A stretch of 64,000 nt of DNA from Aequorivita vitellina (GTDB taxonomy: Bacteria > Bacteroidota > Bacteroidia > Flavobacteriales > Flavobacteriaceae). The number at the start of each line of letters is the position of its first letter. Positions within the stretch are counted from its first letter, which is position 1. Both the position numbers and the translations under genes were made by a program. Positions 25,857-35,470 of this stretch are shown in pieces. The stretch spans positions 1 to 64,000 of the forward strand of contig NZ_JAIRBA010000011.1 of NCBI RefSeq assembly GCF_022008365.1, written 5' to 3'. The notes below the pieces were generated by a model. That model saw only the letters and a list, made by a program, of their open reading frames with translations. It made no database searches and was not told the origin of the DNA.

Positions 25857-26604
25857 TTAAAATGAAGTTTTCAAGTTGTTTTAAACTAATTCTGTTTTCA
25901 TAAATGGCTTTGCCAATTATTGTTGCTTCGCAGCCTATTTCTGCAAGTTTTGGAAGCTCTTCGAAAGTTGATATTCCACCAGAAGCTATTAGTTTGATTT
26001 CGTTGTCATTAGGTCTTCGACTGCGCCCAGACTGACATTCTGTAATTATTTTTTTGTACAAATCAAAGGATGGGCCTTGTAACATGCCGTCTTTGCTGAT
26101 GTCTGTGCAGATTACATAGCTAATTCCTTCTTCAACGTATTTTTGAATAAAGGGAACTAATTTTAAATTAGAATCTTCGGTCCATCCGCTAATTGCTACC
26201 ATTTCATCTTTGGCATCGGCGCCCAGAATTATTTTTTCGCTTCCGAATTTGTCTAACCAAGTTTTAAAAATTTCAGGGTTTTTCACTCCAATACTGCCAC
26301 CGGTGATTTGGTGCGCACCACATTCAAAAGCAATCCTTAAATCTTCATCTGTTTTCAAACCGCCACCAAAGTCAATTTTTAAGGACGTTTGTGAAGCTAT
26401 TTCATCCAAAACCTTATGATTTACAATGTGCTCGCTTTTGGCACCGTCCAAATCTACCAAATGCAAATATTGAAATCCGTGTGCCTCAAACTGTTTTGCA
26501 ACTTCTAGCGGATTCTCGTTATAAATCTTTTTTGTGCTGTAATCGCCTTTTGAGAGACGGACGCATTTGCCGTCTATGATGTCTATTGCGGGTATTATTC
26601 TCAT
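25846..26604 (-). CDS. hisA: ProFAR isomerase with an unusual in-frame insertion
   Basis: A 252-residue TIM barrel for the fourth histidine step (Amadori isomerisation). Asp8 in [10 protein letters not shown] and Asp129 in LGADAKD are in the expected places, and the phosphate loops FGGGL and ASGGIS are intact. Between TEC and IKLIASGG (about residues 188-203) is an arginine-rich run beginning QSGRSRRP. It is coded by DNA that resembles an intergenic repeat with core CTTCGACTGCGC. It falls in a surface loop before a beta strand and does not break the frame. The start overlaps hisH by 4 nt. Confidence 0.95.
   Translation of the reverse strand: MRIIPAIDIIDGKCVRLSKGDYSTKKIYNENPLEVAKQFEAHGFQYLHLVDLDGAKSEHIVNHKVLDEIASQTSLKIDFGGGLKTDEDLRIAFECGAHQITGGSIGVKNPEIFKTWLDKFGSEKIILGADAKDEMVAISGWTEDSNLKLVPFIQKYVEEGISYVICTDISKDGMLQGPSFDLYKKIITECQSGRSRRPNDNEIKLIASGGISTFEELPKLAEIGCEATIIGKAIYENRISLKQLENFILNVN
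26015..26040. repeat. Repeat-like segment inside hisA
   Basis: The plus strand reads CTTCGACTGCGC followed by CCAGACTGACATTC. The first 12 bases recur exactly at 29501-29512 in the hisC-hisD gap. The text resembles a common dispersed intergenic repeat of flavobacteria as I remember it. Confidence 0.5.
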
Positions 26605-27212
26605 CTTTTGATTTGATTTGAGATATTAGATGTTAGATTTAAAAAATTCTTCAAAATTTGTTCGCCAGCGGTACTGCTTTTTTCAGGATGGAATTGCACG
26701 CCGTAGAAATTATCTTTTTGTAATGCCGATGAGTACTGCAAACCATACTCGCTACTCGCAATTGTTTCCTTGCACAATGGCGCATAGTAACTATGCACCA
26801 AATACATATTTTCGTTTTCTGAAACAGCCTCAAACAAATTAGATTTCAGATTTTGAATTTGGTTCCACCCAATTTGAGGTACTTTCACACTATTTGAAAA
26901 CTTTACAACACCCACATCAAAAAAACCCAAACCTTTTGTATTGCCTTCTTCCGAAGTATTGCAGAGCAGTTGCATTCCCAAACAGATTCCTAAAACGGGT
27001 TGTTTTAGCGTAGGAATAACTTTGTCTAATCCCGAAGCTTTTAGTTTTTGCATTGCGCTGCTTGCCTCACCTACTCCTGGAAAAATCACTTTATCTGCAC
27101 TACGGATTTTAGTTTCATCATCGGTTAAAATAGCTTCTACACCCAGTCTGTTTAAAGCAAATTTGATACTTTGGATATTCCCCGCTCCATAATTTACAAT
27201 CACTATTTTCAT
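26601..27212 (-). CDS. hisH: Imidazole glycerol phosphate synthase, glutamine amidotransferase subunit
   Basis: A 203-residue class I glutaminase that feeds ammonia to HisF. The nucleophile Cys is in [11 protein letters not shown] (about residue 77), the oxyanion and glycine motif is NYGAGN at the start, and the His/Glu pair is in [11 protein letters not shown] near the C terminus. It overlaps hisA by 4 nt. The 79-bp gap to hisB holds short degenerate repeats (TCGTAGCTCG, TCGTAGCTC). Confidence 0.97.
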   Translation of the reverse strand: MKIVIVNYGAGNIQSIKFALNRLGVEAILTDDETKIRSADKVIFPGVGEASSAMQKLKASGLDKVIPTLKQPVLGICLGMQLLCNTSEEGNTKGLGFFDVGVVKFSNSVKVPQIGWNQIQNLKSNLFEAVSENENMYLVHSYYAPLCKETIASSEYGLQYSSALQKDNFYGVQFHPEKSSTAGEQILKNFLNLTSNISNQIKR

Positions 27213-27291
27213 ATTCTAAATTTCATATTTATCACTTTTCATTTCATTTCTCGTAGCTCGTAATTCGTAGCTCTTCATTCGTCGTTCGTGT

Positions 27292-28428
27292 TTACAACAT
27301 TCCTTTCGTCGATGGTAAAATCATTTTTTCAGCATCGCGTTTAACTGCCATTTTTATTGCTTTTGCGAAAGCTTTAAAGATTGCTTCAATTTTGTGGTGT
27401 TCATTGATTCCTTCTGCTTTAATGTTAAGATTAGCCTTTGCGCCATCAGTGAAGCTTTTAAAGAAATGGTAGAACATTTCCGTTGGCATTTTACCAATCA
27501 TTTCACGTTTAAAATTGGCATCCCAAACCAACCAGTTTCTACCGCCAAAATCAATTGCCACTTGGGCTAAGCAGTCGTCCATTGGCAAACAAAAACCATA
27601 GCGCTCCATTCCCAATTTATCGCCCAGAGCTGTATTGAAAACTTCACCCAAAGCAATTGCCGTATCTTCAATGGTGTGGTGCTCATCTACTTCCAAATCG
27701 CCATTTACAGTGATTTCCAAATCCATTTGCCCGTGGCGTGCCAATTGGTCTAGCATGTGGTCAAAAAAGGCAATGCCGGTGCTTATTTTACTTTTTCCGG
27801 TGCCATCAAGATTTAGTTTTATCGAAATATCGGTTTCATTTGTTTTTCGATGAATTTCAGAAACACGTTGCTCAAGTTTTAAAAAATGATATATTTCTTG
27901 CCAATCGTTGGTTTCCAAAGCGATGTATTGCTGAAGCTTTTCAGTATTCACAGATATTTCAGCCGTTCCCAAATTTGTATTATCGTTGATGAAAATCGCG
28001 TTGGCGCCTAGGTTTTTAGCCAGTTCAATGTCTGTGAGCCTATCGCCTATTACAAATGAATTTTGAAGGTCGTATTCTTCTGAAAAGTATTTTTTCAATA
28101 AACCAGTCTTGGGTTTACGCGTAGCTGCTTTTTCGTGCGGAAAGGTGCGATCAATTAAAACTTCACTAAAGCAGACTCCTTCATTTTCAAAAGATTTCAC
28201 AATGAAATTATGCACGGGCCAAAAGGTTTTCTCTGGAAATGATTCCGTTCCCAAACCGTCTTGGTTGGTAATCATTACCAATTCAAAATCTAGCTCTTTG
28301 GCAATTTTCCCGAGATAGGTAAACACTTTCGGGTAAAAAATCATTTTATCGAAAGCATCAATTTGCTCATCCACGGTTTCTTTTATAATTGTGCCGTCGC
28401 GGTCTATAAACAATACGCGTTTCTTCAT
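27292..28428 (-). CDS. hisB: Histidinol-phosphatase / imidazoleglycerol-phosphate dehydratase
   Basis: A 378-residue bifunctional enzyme. The N-terminal HAD phosphatase begins [14 protein letters not shown] with the Asp pair in DRDGT. The C-terminal dehydratase (about 190-378) shows [16 protein letters not shown] and the metal site [11 protein letters not shown]. The frame opens further upstream to 28506, but ATG 28428 overlaps the hisC stop by 4 nt and begins exactly at the conserved domain, so it is chosen here. Confidence 0.95.
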   Translation of the reverse strand: MKKRVLFIDRDGTIIKETVDEQIDAFDKMIFYPKVFTYLGKIAKELDFELVMITNQDGLGTESFPEKTFWPVHNFIVKSFENEGVCFSEVLIDRTFPHEKAATRKPKTGLLKKYFSEEYDLQNSFVIGDRLTDIELAKNLGANAIFINDNTNLGTAEISVNTEKLQQYIALETNDWQEIYHFLKLEQRVSEIHRKTNETDISIKLNLDGTGKSKISTGIAFFDHMLDQLARHGQMDLEITVNGDLEVDEHHTIEDTAIALGEVFNTALGDKLGMERYGFCLPMDDCLAQVAIDFGGRNWLVWDANFKREMIGKMPTEMFYHFFKSFTDGAKANLNIKAEGINEHHKIEAIFKAFAKAIKMAVKRDAEKMILPSTKGML

Positions 28429-29480
28429 TTCAGTTGTTTTAAAATTGTGATTAGTTTTTCGTTTTCGGGAGTTGTTCCAATCGTTATGCGCAGTGTATTT
28501 TCGCAAAGCGGCTGCGAACTTCTATTGCGCACAACTATGCCGTTTTTCAATAATTGCAAGTAGCGTTTTTCAGCATTATCAACTTTAATTAAAATGAAAT
28601 TGGCATTAGTTGGATAAACCTTTTTTATAAATTCTATTTGAAGTAATGCTTTAAGTAATCTCTCCCTATCTGCTTTAATTAAGTTAATTTTACCATAAAC
28701 AGTTCTAATATCTTGCAATTGCTGAAACGCAATCTGCTGCGTGAGTTTATTGATGTTATACGGAGCTTTAATTTTATTTAATACCGAAATAATTTCTTTT
28801 GAAGCATAACAAATTCCCAAACGAATTCCCGCCAATCCGTATGCTTTTGACAAGGTTTGTGTGACAATCAAATTTGGAAAATCTTTCAGTTTTGAAATCC
28901 AGCTCTGCGCGTTCGCAAAATCGATATATGCTTCGTCAATTACTATTATACCGTTAAAGGTTTGCAACAGTCTTAAAATCTTTTCCGAAGCAATTAAATT
29001 CCCTGTTGGATTGTTTGGAGAGCAAATAAATAGGAGTTTTGAGCGCGCATCTGCAGTTCTTAAAATTTCGTCCAAATCAGGCTGAAAGTCTGAATTGAGC
29101 AGCACTTCCCTATTTTCAATATTGCTTAAATTGGCTAATACGTTGTACATTCCGTAGGTTGGCGGTAGCGTAATTATATTGTCTTTCGCAGGTTCGCAGA
29201 AGGCTCTAAAAATTAAGTCGAGTACTTCGTCACTTCCGTTTCCCAAAAGAATTTGATCTATTGGAATATTTTTTTGTTTTGAAAGAATGCTTTTTAGCTG
29301 CCGCTGTTGTGGATCGGGATACCGATTAACATTAGTTTCAAACGGATTTTCGTTGGCATCGAGGAAAATCATTTCGTTATCAAAATGCTTGAATTCATCG
29401 CGCGCAGAGCTGTATGGCTTCATTTTAGCCACGTTTGGGCGGATGAGGGATTGTATATTAAATTTGTTAGTCATATTCAT
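28425..29480 (-). CDS. hisC: Histidinol-phosphate aminotransferase
   Basis: A 351-residue PLP-dependent class II-type aminotransferase. The cofactor lysine is in [14 protein letters not shown] (about residue 212), with SPNNPTGN and DEAYIDF upstream. The start could be Met1 or Met3; both ATGs sit in the same window. A 57-bp gap to hisD contains a repeat with CTTCGACTGCGC. The stop overlaps the hisB start by 4 nt. Confidence 0.96.
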   Translation of the reverse strand: MNMTNKFNIQSLIRPNVAKMKPYSSARDEFKHFDNEMIFLDANENPFETNVNRYPDPQQRQLKSILSKQKNIPIDQILLGNGSDEVLDLIFRAFCEPAKDNIITLPPTYGMYNVLANLSNIENREVLLNSDFQPDLDEILRTADARSKLLFICSPNNPTGNLIASEKILRLLQTFNGIIVIDEAYIDFANAQSWISKLKDFPNLIVTQTLSKAYGLAGIRLGICYASKEIISVLNKIKAPYNINKLTQQIAFQQLQDIRTVYGKINLIKADRERLLKALLQIEFIKKVYPTNANFILIKVDNAEKRYLQLLKNGIVVRNRSSQPLCENTLRITIGTTPENEKLITILKQLK

Positions 29481-29500
29481 TATTTATGGTTTCGACTGCA

Positions 29501-29527
29501 CTTCGACTGCGCAGTGTGACACGCTCG
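29501..29527. repeat. Repeat-like segment in the hisC-hisD gap
   Basis: CTTCGACTGCGCAGTGTGACACGC; the first 12 bases are shared with the repeat-like segment in hisA. A further CGACTGCACTTCGACTGC duplication overlaps it. Confidence 0.45.
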
Positions 29528-29537
29528 ACCCAAACAA

Positions 29538-30821
29538 TTATTTCAAGCTATTTAATCGTAAGGTTACAGCGTTTTTGTGCGCCTGCAAACCTTCGGCTTC
29601 TGCCATTGTTTCTATGGCTTTGCCAATGTTTTGGATTCCCTTTTCCGAAATTTTCTGAAAGGTCATGCTCTTCATAAAACTGTCCAGATTTACGCCGCTG
29701 TACTGCTTAGCATAACCATTGGTGGGCAAAGTGTGATTTGTTCCCGAGGCGTAATCGCCTGCGCTTTCGGGCGTGTAGTTTCCAATAAATACCGACCCTG
29801 CATTTTGAATGTTTTGTGCGAAAAAATCTTCATCTTTTGAAACGACGATGAAGTGTTCCGGCGCGTATTCATTGATGAGGTTGATGGCTTCCGTATTGTT
29901 TTCAACCAAAATGAGTTTCGAATTTGCTATTGCTTTTACGGCTATAGATTTTCTAGGAAGCAGTTCGATTTGCTTTGCAACTTCTTTCGCCACTGCATTT
30001 AAAAGCATTTTGGAAGTTGTAACCAAAATCACTTGACTATCTGCGCCGTGTTCTGCTTGCGATAATAAATCGGAAGCAACAAAGGAAGCATTTGCTGTTT
30101 CGTCTGCAAAGACCAACAATTCCGAAGGGCCTGCCGGCATATCTATTGCAACGCCGAATTTGGTTGCAATTTGTTTGGCAACGGTTACAAATTGATTACC
30201 CGGACCAAATATTTTGTAAACTGAAGGTACGCTTTCCGTCCCAAAAGTCATTGCGGCAATCGCTTGAATCCCTCCGATTTTAAAAATTTTGGTTACCCCG
30301 CAAAGCATTGCCGTATATAGAATGGCGGGGTTTATTTTGCCATTTTTATCGGGTGGGGTGCATAAAATAATTTCTTTGCATCCAGCAATATTGGCAGGAA
30401 TAGCCAACATTAAAACCGTTGAAAACAGTGGCGCCGAACCTCCAGGAATGTACAATCCCACCTTTTGAATAGGCCGTTTTTCTTGCCAACAAAGCACTCC
30501 TTCTACTGTTTCAACCGCTATTCTTTCGGTTTTCTGTGCCCTGTGAAATTTTTCGATGTTTGCTTTAGCTAAATCAATAGCTATTTTCAATTCATCAGAA
30601 ACCTTTATTTCTGCAGCTGCGATTTCTTCTTTCGAAACCAATAACCCGTCAATGGAGACTCCGTCAAATAATTGGGAGTATTTCTGCACTGCGCCATCTC
30701 CTTTTTGTTTTACTTCTGAAAATATTTCATTTACCGTTGCTTCTACATCTGCAATGGTTTGGGTGGGACGTTTTAACAGTTCACTCCAAGTTTCAGGTTT
30801 TGGATTATATATTTTATTCAT
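29538..30821 (-). CDS. hisD: Histidinol dehydrogenase
   Basis: A 427-residue zinc enzyme that oxidises histidinol to histidine in two NAD-dependent steps. Recognisable segments are GLYIPGGSAPLFSTVLM, the metal site DLLSQAEHGADSQ (Gln and His ligands), PEHF with the catalytic Glu/His, and GTNHTLPTNGYA. Length and order match the family. It follows hisG by 52 bp. Confidence 0.97.
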   Translation of the reverse strand: MNKIYNPKPETWSELLKRPTQTIADVEATVNEIFSEVKQKGDGAVQKYSQLFDGVSIDGLLVSKEEIAAAEIKVSDELKIAIDLAKANIEKFHRAQKTERIAVETVEGVLCWQEKRPIQKVGLYIPGGSAPLFSTVLMLAIPANIAGCKEIILCTPPDKNGKINPAILYTAMLCGVTKIFKIGGIQAIAAMTFGTESVPSVYKIFGPGNQFVTVAKQIATKFGVAIDMPAGPSELLVFADETANASFVASDLLSQAEHGADSQVILVTTSKMLLNAVAKEVAKQIELLPRKSIAVKAIANSKLILVENNTEAINLINEYAPEHFIVVSKDEDFFAQNIQNAGSVFIGNYTPESAGDYASGTNHTLPTNGYAKQYSGVNLDSFMKSMTFQKISEKGIQNIGKAIETMAEAEGLQAHKNAVTLRLNSLK

Positions 30822-30873
30822 CTCAGTTTATTTATTTTTTTGCAACTCGTCAATCGAATTCATATTTCATATT

Positions 30874-31731
30874 TTAAAGAATCATTTTTTCAATTGGGCA
30901 TACTAGTATTCCTTCGGCTCCCGCTACTTTCAATTCTTCAATTACTTCCCAAAAGGTGTCTTTATTTACAACTGAATGAATACTGCTCCAACCCTCTTCA
31001 GCTAAAGGAAGCAAGGTTGGGCTTTTCATTCCGGGTAAGATTTTAATTATTTCATCTATCTTTTCATTCGGAGCATTTAGTAGTACATAGCGGGAATCGC
31101 GACCTTTCAAAACCGATTGGATTCTGAAGCGAATTTTATTCAGAATTTTGTCTGCATATTTTGAAATATTCGGCGAAACTGCGAGCACGGCTTCACTTTT
31201 TAAAATAACTTCAACTTCTTTTAAATTGTTTTTAAAAAGTGTGCTGCCGCTACTAACTATATCGCAGATTGCATCGGCAAGTCCTATGTTTGGTGCAATT
31301 TCAACACTTCCATTAATAATGTGCAAATCTGCTTCTACTCCGTTTTCTTTTAAATAATTACGTGTAGTTTCCGGATAACTGGTGGCGATTCGTTTTCCGT
31401 TGAAATCTTCAATAGAATTGTATTTGAAAGTCTTCGGAACCGCGAGGGAAACCCGGCATTTAGAAAAACCCAATCGCCCAACAATGGCAATTTCTTCGCC
31501 TTTTTCAATTAAAAGATTTTCGCCAATGATGGCACAGTCCACCACACCGTCTTTTAAATACTGCGGGATATCGCCATTGCGGAGGTAATATATTTCCAAA
31601 GGAAAATTGGAAGCTGAAGCTTTTAATTGGTCGCGACCATTGTCTATATTAATTCCACAATCTTTAAGCAATGTGAGTGATTCGTCGTGAAGTCGTCCTG
31701 ATTTTTGAATTGCTATTTTTAAATTTTTCAT
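30874..31731 (-). CDS. hisG: ATP phosphoribosyltransferase, long form
   Basis: A 285-residue first enzyme of histidine synthesis, condensing ATP with PRPP. It starts MKNLKIAIQKSGRL. The PRPP site is ADAICDIVSSGSTLFKNN. The extra C-terminal part (about 210-285) is the HisG_C regulatory domain, so this is the long form that does not need HisZ and is feedback-inhibited by histidine. The start lies 38 bp after an attenuator-like hairpin, so expression is probably also controlled through the leader. Confidence 0.96.
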   Translation of the reverse strand: MKNLKIAIQKSGRLHDESLTLLKDCGINIDNGRDQLKASASNFPLEIYYLRNGDIPQYLKDGVVDCAIIGENLLIEKGEEIAIVGRLGFSKCRVSLAVPKTFKYNSIEDFNGKRIATSYPETTRNYLKENGVEADLHIINGSVEIAPNIGLADAICDIVSSGSTLFKNNLKEVEVILKSEAVLAVSPNISKYADKILNKIRFRIQSVLKGRDSRYVLLNAPNEKIDEIIKILPGMKSPTLLPLAEEGWSSIHSVVNKDTFWEVIEELKVAGAEGILVCPIEKMIL

Positions 31732-31768
31732 TTTCTAAGTATTGAATTTTTCGTTGCGTTTAGCGCAT

Positions 31769-31801
31769 AAAAAAACCCGTTTGATTGCTCAAACGGGTTT
31801 T
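31769..31801 (-). terminator. Attenuator-like terminator before hisG
   Basis: A perfect 13-bp stem (31772-31784 with 31789-31801) and a 4-nt loop. On the minus strand it is followed by seven T. It lies between the His-rich leader peptide and hisG, as expected for transcription attenuation. Confidence 0.85.
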
Positions 31802-31831
31802 GAATATTGTTAAGTTTATACAACAGCCATA

Positions 31832-31888
31832 TCACCTCGCGTGAGCGTGGAAGAAAATATGGATATGATGTAAAACTACCTTGTTCAT
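31832..31888 (-). CDS. hisL: Histidine operon leader peptide
   Basis: An 18-codon frame reading MNKVVLHHIHIFFHAHAR and then TGA, with histidine at positions 7, 8, 10, 14 and 16. It ends about 30 bp before the 13-bp terminator hairpin and about 100 bp before hisG on the same strand. In classical his attenuation, ribosome stalling at histidine codons prevents terminator formation. Histidine density and position make chance unlikely. The segment CAUAUC within the codons can pair with GAUAUG at the stop, a candidate competing stem. The antiterminator partner of the terminator is not obvious by eye. Confidence 0.85.
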   Translation of the reverse strand: MNKVVLHHIHIFFHAHAR

Positions 31889-31898
31889 TTTGTGACGC

Positions 31899-31906
31899 CA
31901 AAACTA
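31899..31906 (-). promoter_or_regulatory. -7 box before the his leader
   Basis: On the minus strand this reads TAGTTTTG, a TAnnTTTG match ending 10 nt before the leader ATG. No TTG is found at the standard distance, so it is a half match. It would give a nearly leaderless leader transcript. Confidence 0.4.
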
Positions 31907-32021
31907 AACAAAAATTGTGTTTAATAAACTGTGAATATAAAACTTTAACGGTTTATTAATTTTCAAATCAATTTCTTTACTTTCACGCAAGCAATTTTGA
32001 ACTGCTGAAAAATCAATATTT

Positions 32022-33755
32022 ATGCATTTAGCCACACTCGATTGGGTACTCATCATTTCGTTTTTTATAGTATTTATTGCCATTGGATTAATTGTAGCAA
32101 AAAAGTCTGGAAAAGATTCAAAATCTTTTTTCCTTTCTAATAGAAATATGCCGTGGTGGTTGCTCGGAGTAAGTATGGTTGCTACTACGTTTGCGGCAGA
32201 TACGCCCAATTTTGTTGCGGGAGTTATTCGCGAAGATGGCGTTTTTGGAAACTGGATTTGGTGGAGTTTTCTGCTAACGGGAATGCTAACCGTATTTTTT
32301 TATGCAAAACTATGGCGAAGAAGTGGAATTACCACCGATTTGGAATTTTACGAACTGCGTTATAGCGGAAATAGTGCCGCCTTTTTAAGAGGTTTCCGGG
32401 CAATTTATTTGGGTGTTTTCTTCAATATTGTAATAATGGCAAATGTTTGTTTGGCTGCCATTAAGATTGGGCATGTAATGTTTGGTTTATCGTCTTACGA
32501 AGTTTTGTTAATTGCTTCACCCGTAGTAGTTATTTACTCAGCATTTGGAGGGTTAAAAGGGGTTTTGCTTACAGATTTTGTACAATTTATAATTGCGATG
32601 GTAGGCAGTGTTTGGGCTACTATTTATATTGTAAATATGCCTGAAATTGGCGGAATTGAAAAGCTTCTCTCCACCCCTGCTGTTGCTGCTAAAACTGCAA
32701 TGCTTCCAGATTTTTCGAAACCTGAATTATTGATTCCGTTATTGATTATTCCGTTGGCAGTGCAGTGGTGGAGTGTTTGGTATCCTGGTGCTGAGCCTGG
32801 CGGTGGAGGTTATATTGCCCAACGTATGCTTGCAGCCAAAAACGAAAAACACGCGACCTATGCTACTTTGTTCTTTAATTTTGCACATTATGCCATTCGT
32901 CCGTGGCCATGGATTATCATTGGATTGGCGTCTATTATAATTTTTCCGAATATTGAAAGTTTACAAGCTGCCTTCCCAGATTTGAACCCTTCATTTGTGA
33001 AAAATGATTTATCGTATCCTGCAATGCTAACCTATTTGCCAGCAGGTTTGTTGGGGATTGTAATTACTTCGCTTATTGCAGCTTTTATGAGTACGATTTC
33101 TACACATTTAAATTGGGGAAGTTCGTATGTTGTAAACGACTTCTATGTACGTTTTCTTCGGAAAGGTGCTACTGGCAAAGAACAAGTAGCGGTAGGTAGA
33201 ATTTCTACCATTGTAATGATGATTTTAGCGGCATTGTTAGCATTGGTTTTAGAAGAAGCACGCGATGGTTTTAACCTGTTGCTTTCTATTGGTGCAGGTA
33301 CCGGTTTGCTTTTTATTCTGCGTTGGTTTTGGAGCAGAATTAACCCATATAGCGAAATTGCTGCCATGGCAATATCGTTTATAATTGCCGGTTTCTTTTT
33401 TATTAATGGGAAAATGGAAACCCCAATAATTGAGATGGCTGGACACTGGCAACTTGTGCTAAGTGTTGCTATTACCACTATGGGATGGGTTTTAGTAACG
33501 CTTTTAACCAGACCCTCAAAAGAAGAAACCCTGAATAGCTTTAACAGCCTTATTTTTGGAAACGAATCTAAGTTTAAAGGCTTTGGAATGAAAATTCTCG
33601 GTTTTTTTGCAGGTGTAGTTGGGGTTTATTGCTCACTTTTTGCAATTGGAAACTTTATTTATAGCAATCTTGTTTTAGCTTTTGCTTTAACGGCCGTAGC
33701 TGTGGTTTGCGGGTTGGTAATAATTCGATCTTTTAAAAAAACTGATTTGCAATAA
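32022..33755 (+). CDS. Sodium:solute symporter (SSS family)
   Basis: A 577-residue inner-membrane protein with about 13-14 hydrophobic helices. The first helix begins at residue 8, and family-like phrases are SKSFFLSNRNMPWWLLGVSMVATTFAADTP early on and a GAEPGGGGYIAQRMLAAK loop near residue 258-275. SSS carriers couple sodium entry to uptake of sugars, amino acids or other solutes; the substrate cannot be told from sequence. It is divergent from the his operon and shares its upstream region. Its intergenic side contains TACTTTCA, only a near match to the promoter box. Confidence 0.9.
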   Translation: MHLATLDWVLIISFFIVFIAIGLIVAKKSGKDSKSFFLSNRNMPWWLLGVSMVATTFAADTPNFVAGVIREDGVFGNWIWWSFLLTGMLTVFFYAKLWRRSGITTDLEFYELRYSGNSAAFLRGFRAIYLGVFFNIVIMANVCLAAIKIGHVMFGLSSYEVLLIASPVVVIYSAFGGLKGVLLTDFVQFIIAMVGSVWATIYIVNMPEIGGIEKLLSTPAVAAKTAMLPDFSKPELLIPLLIIPLAVQWWSVWYPGAEPGGGGYIAQRMLAAKNEKHATYATLFFNFAHYAIRPWPWIIIGLASIIIFPNIESLQAAFPDLNPSFVKNDLSYPAMLTYLPAGLLGIVITSLIAAFMSTISTHLNWGSSYVVNDFYVRFLRKGATGKEQVAVGRISTIVMMILAALLALVLEEARDGFNLLLSIGAGTGLLFILRWFWSRINPYSEIAAMAISFIIAGFFFINGKMETPIIEMAGHWQLVLSVAITTMGWVLVTLLTRPSKEETLNSFNSLIFGNESKFKGFGMKILGFFAGVVGVYCSLFAIGNFIYSNLVLAFALTAVAVVCGLVIIRSFKKTDLQ

Positions 33756-33841
33756 GGTTTTAGAGAAGAAGTGTAAAAACTAATCCTAAAAAATTCACTT
33801 TGATTGAGTTTTATTTAAGGCGTACATAATCCTCTAAGCTT

Positions 33842-34312
33842 TTAATTAAATGCAAAGCTACTAAGTACTTTTTCAACTGTTGGTTGATGGTTTTTGAACT
33901 GGCTAAATTCACTAATTGACAAAAACACATATAGCTTTTTATTATATACAATTATATCGCTCCAAAAAATATATTCCATGTTGTTTTCAGTTTTCAGACT
34001 ACTTATTAATCGTTTAAACTTATAACCGTTTTGGTTTTTTATTTCGTCTTTAAGTATACGTACATCGTTATAATTTTTTTTCAAATATCCCGAAACAAAA
34101 GTTTCTCCATAGGTATCTAAAGTGATTTTATCATCTGAATTACCCACTTCCATTCTAATGATGGCGCCATTGCTTTCGGGACTTGATAAAATAAATTCGG
34201 AATTTTGAACACCACTGTCATCAACAGACCAGTCCTTAGGAAACTGTATGGAATACCCATTTTGTTTTAAGCTTCGCCAGTTACTTCTTGTGGATTCATT
34301 AGACGTTAACAT
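33842..34312 (-). CDS. PsbP-like/unknown soluble domain, start uncertain
   Basis: From ATG 34312 the protein has 156 residues. It contains W..LKQNGYSIQFPKDWSVDDSG, a stretch resembling the start of PsbP- or DUF1795-like beta domains, and ends KVLSSFAFN. The frame remains open for 49 more codons upstream (to the TAG at 34460-34462). These include a sensible acidic helix (ELEEQASENSTAQSINNTAKTFQAVEEM) but no ATG, GTG or TTG. The real N terminus, likely a signal or lipoprotein segment, may have been lost, making this a 5'-truncated gene. It could also start at 34312 and be intact. Confidence 0.55.
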   Translation of the reverse strand: MLTSNESTRSNWRSLKQNGYSIQFPKDWSVDDSGVQNSEFILSSPESNGAIIRMEVGNSDDKITLDTYGETFVSGYLKKNYNDVRILKDEIKNQNGYKFKRLISSLKTENNMEYIFWSDIIVYNKKLYVFLSISEFSQFKNHQPTVEKVLSSFAFN

Positions 34313-34531
34313 TTCCTCAACCGCTTGAAAGGTTTTGGCTGTATTATTTATTGATTGAGCAGTGCTGTTTTCAGAAGCTTGTTCTTCTAACTCTGTTTTT
34401 CCATTGGGAAAGTCTTTGTCATATTCCGTTCTTCCGCCGTAGGCAAATAGTTTGATGAACTAACAAAAAATTATAACAATATTCAAATTATTCAAAGCTT
34501 ATTCCTTAAAAACCAGTTTTTAAGTCACAAA

Positions 34532-34556
34532 AAAACCTCCCAAAGAGGAAGGTTTT
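34532..34556 (-). terminator. Terminator after the SPFH protein gene
   Basis: An imperfect hairpin AAAACCTCC...GGAAGGTTTT with one bulged base, followed on the minus strand by a run of seven T. It lies 74 bp past the stop of the SPFH gene and before the truncated gene. Confidence 0.65.
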
Positions 34557-34629
34557 AAATTTATTGTAAAAGATATATAAAGAGGTTTAGACTGCCTTCA
34601 ACCTTATATATATGTAGCTAGGAATTTAT

Positions 34630-35445
34630 TTAGTTATCCCCCAAAATTAAGGGCAAGCCGCTTTCGCCAGAGCCAACTACAACAACTTTGGCATTTGGAG
34701 ATTTTGCTAGCTCTAAAGTTGCATCAATCCCTTTGTCTTGAAGTATTTTATCGGTAAGTGAAGCACTCAAGATTTTGTTTGCATCTGCTTTTCCTTGTGC
34801 CTCTATTCGCACCTTTTGAGCTTCTTTATCGGCGGTTACCAATCTAAATTCGTACTCCAATGATTCTTGTTCCTGTCTTAGTTTTCTTTCAATTGCATCT
34901 TTAATTGTAGGTGGCAGTGTTACATCCCGCACCAAAATTTCATTTAACTGCACATATTGCTTGTCGAGTATTTTTTTGGTTTCTTCAAATATTTCCTCTT
35001 GAATAGCATCACGTTTGGTAGAGTATAATTGCTCTGGTGTATAGCGCCCCACAACGCTTCTGGCCGCACTTCTAATTGCAGGCTGAATAACACGTTGTAA
35101 ATAATCTTCTCCTTTTTCTTGATGTAGTTTTGCCACATCGCTATAAATTGGTTGATACCAAGCTGAAGCATCCAATTTTATTTCGAGACCATTACTGGAA
35201 AGAACTTGCATCTTTTCGCTAAGCTCTTGTTGGCGCACTTCGTAAACAAAAACTCTGTTCCAAGGAGCGATTATGTGAAAACCTTCGTCCAGTGGCGGTT
35301 GATCTGTAACAACTCCATTATTAAATGTTCTGTACAGCACACCTGCGTGTCCAGAATCAATAGTTACTGAAGATTTTGCCACTAAAATAATGAGCAAAAT
35401 AATTCCAGCGATTACGGGTATTGTAAGTTTAGGTAATTTTTCCAT
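34630..35445 (-). CDS. SPFH/prohibitin-family membrane protein
   Basis: A 271-residue protein with an N-terminal membrane helix (about residues 9-24), then the SPFH domain beginning SSVTIDSGHAGVLYRTFNNG, and a long helical region (about 185-235, rich in Glu, Gln and Ala). This is the prohibitin-like layout. Such proteins form large ring or cage assemblies at the membrane and often modulate FtsH proteolysis. It follows the VWA protein gene by 25 bp on the same strand. A terminator lies downstream. Confidence 0.9.
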   Translation of the reverse strand: MEKLPKLTIPVIAGIILLIILVAKSSVTIDSGHAGVLYRTFNNGVVTDQPPLDEGFHIIAPWNRVFVYEVRQQELSEKMQVLSSNGLEIKLDASAWYQPIYSDVAKLHQEKGEDYLQRVIQPAIRSAARSVVGRYTPEQLYSTKRDAIQEEIFEETKKILDKQYVQLNEILVRDVTLPPTIKDAIERKLRQEQESLEYEFRLVTADKEAQKVRIEAQGKADANKILSASLTDKILQDKGIDATLELAKSPNAKVVVVGSGESGLPLILGDN

Positions 35446-35470
35446 TGTATATTTTTCTATGAATTAATTT

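Noticed and set aside
28429-28506. Longer start for HisB
   Set aside because: The extra 26 residues run back through hisC and are unlike the family; ATG 28428 overlaps hisC by the usual 4 nt.
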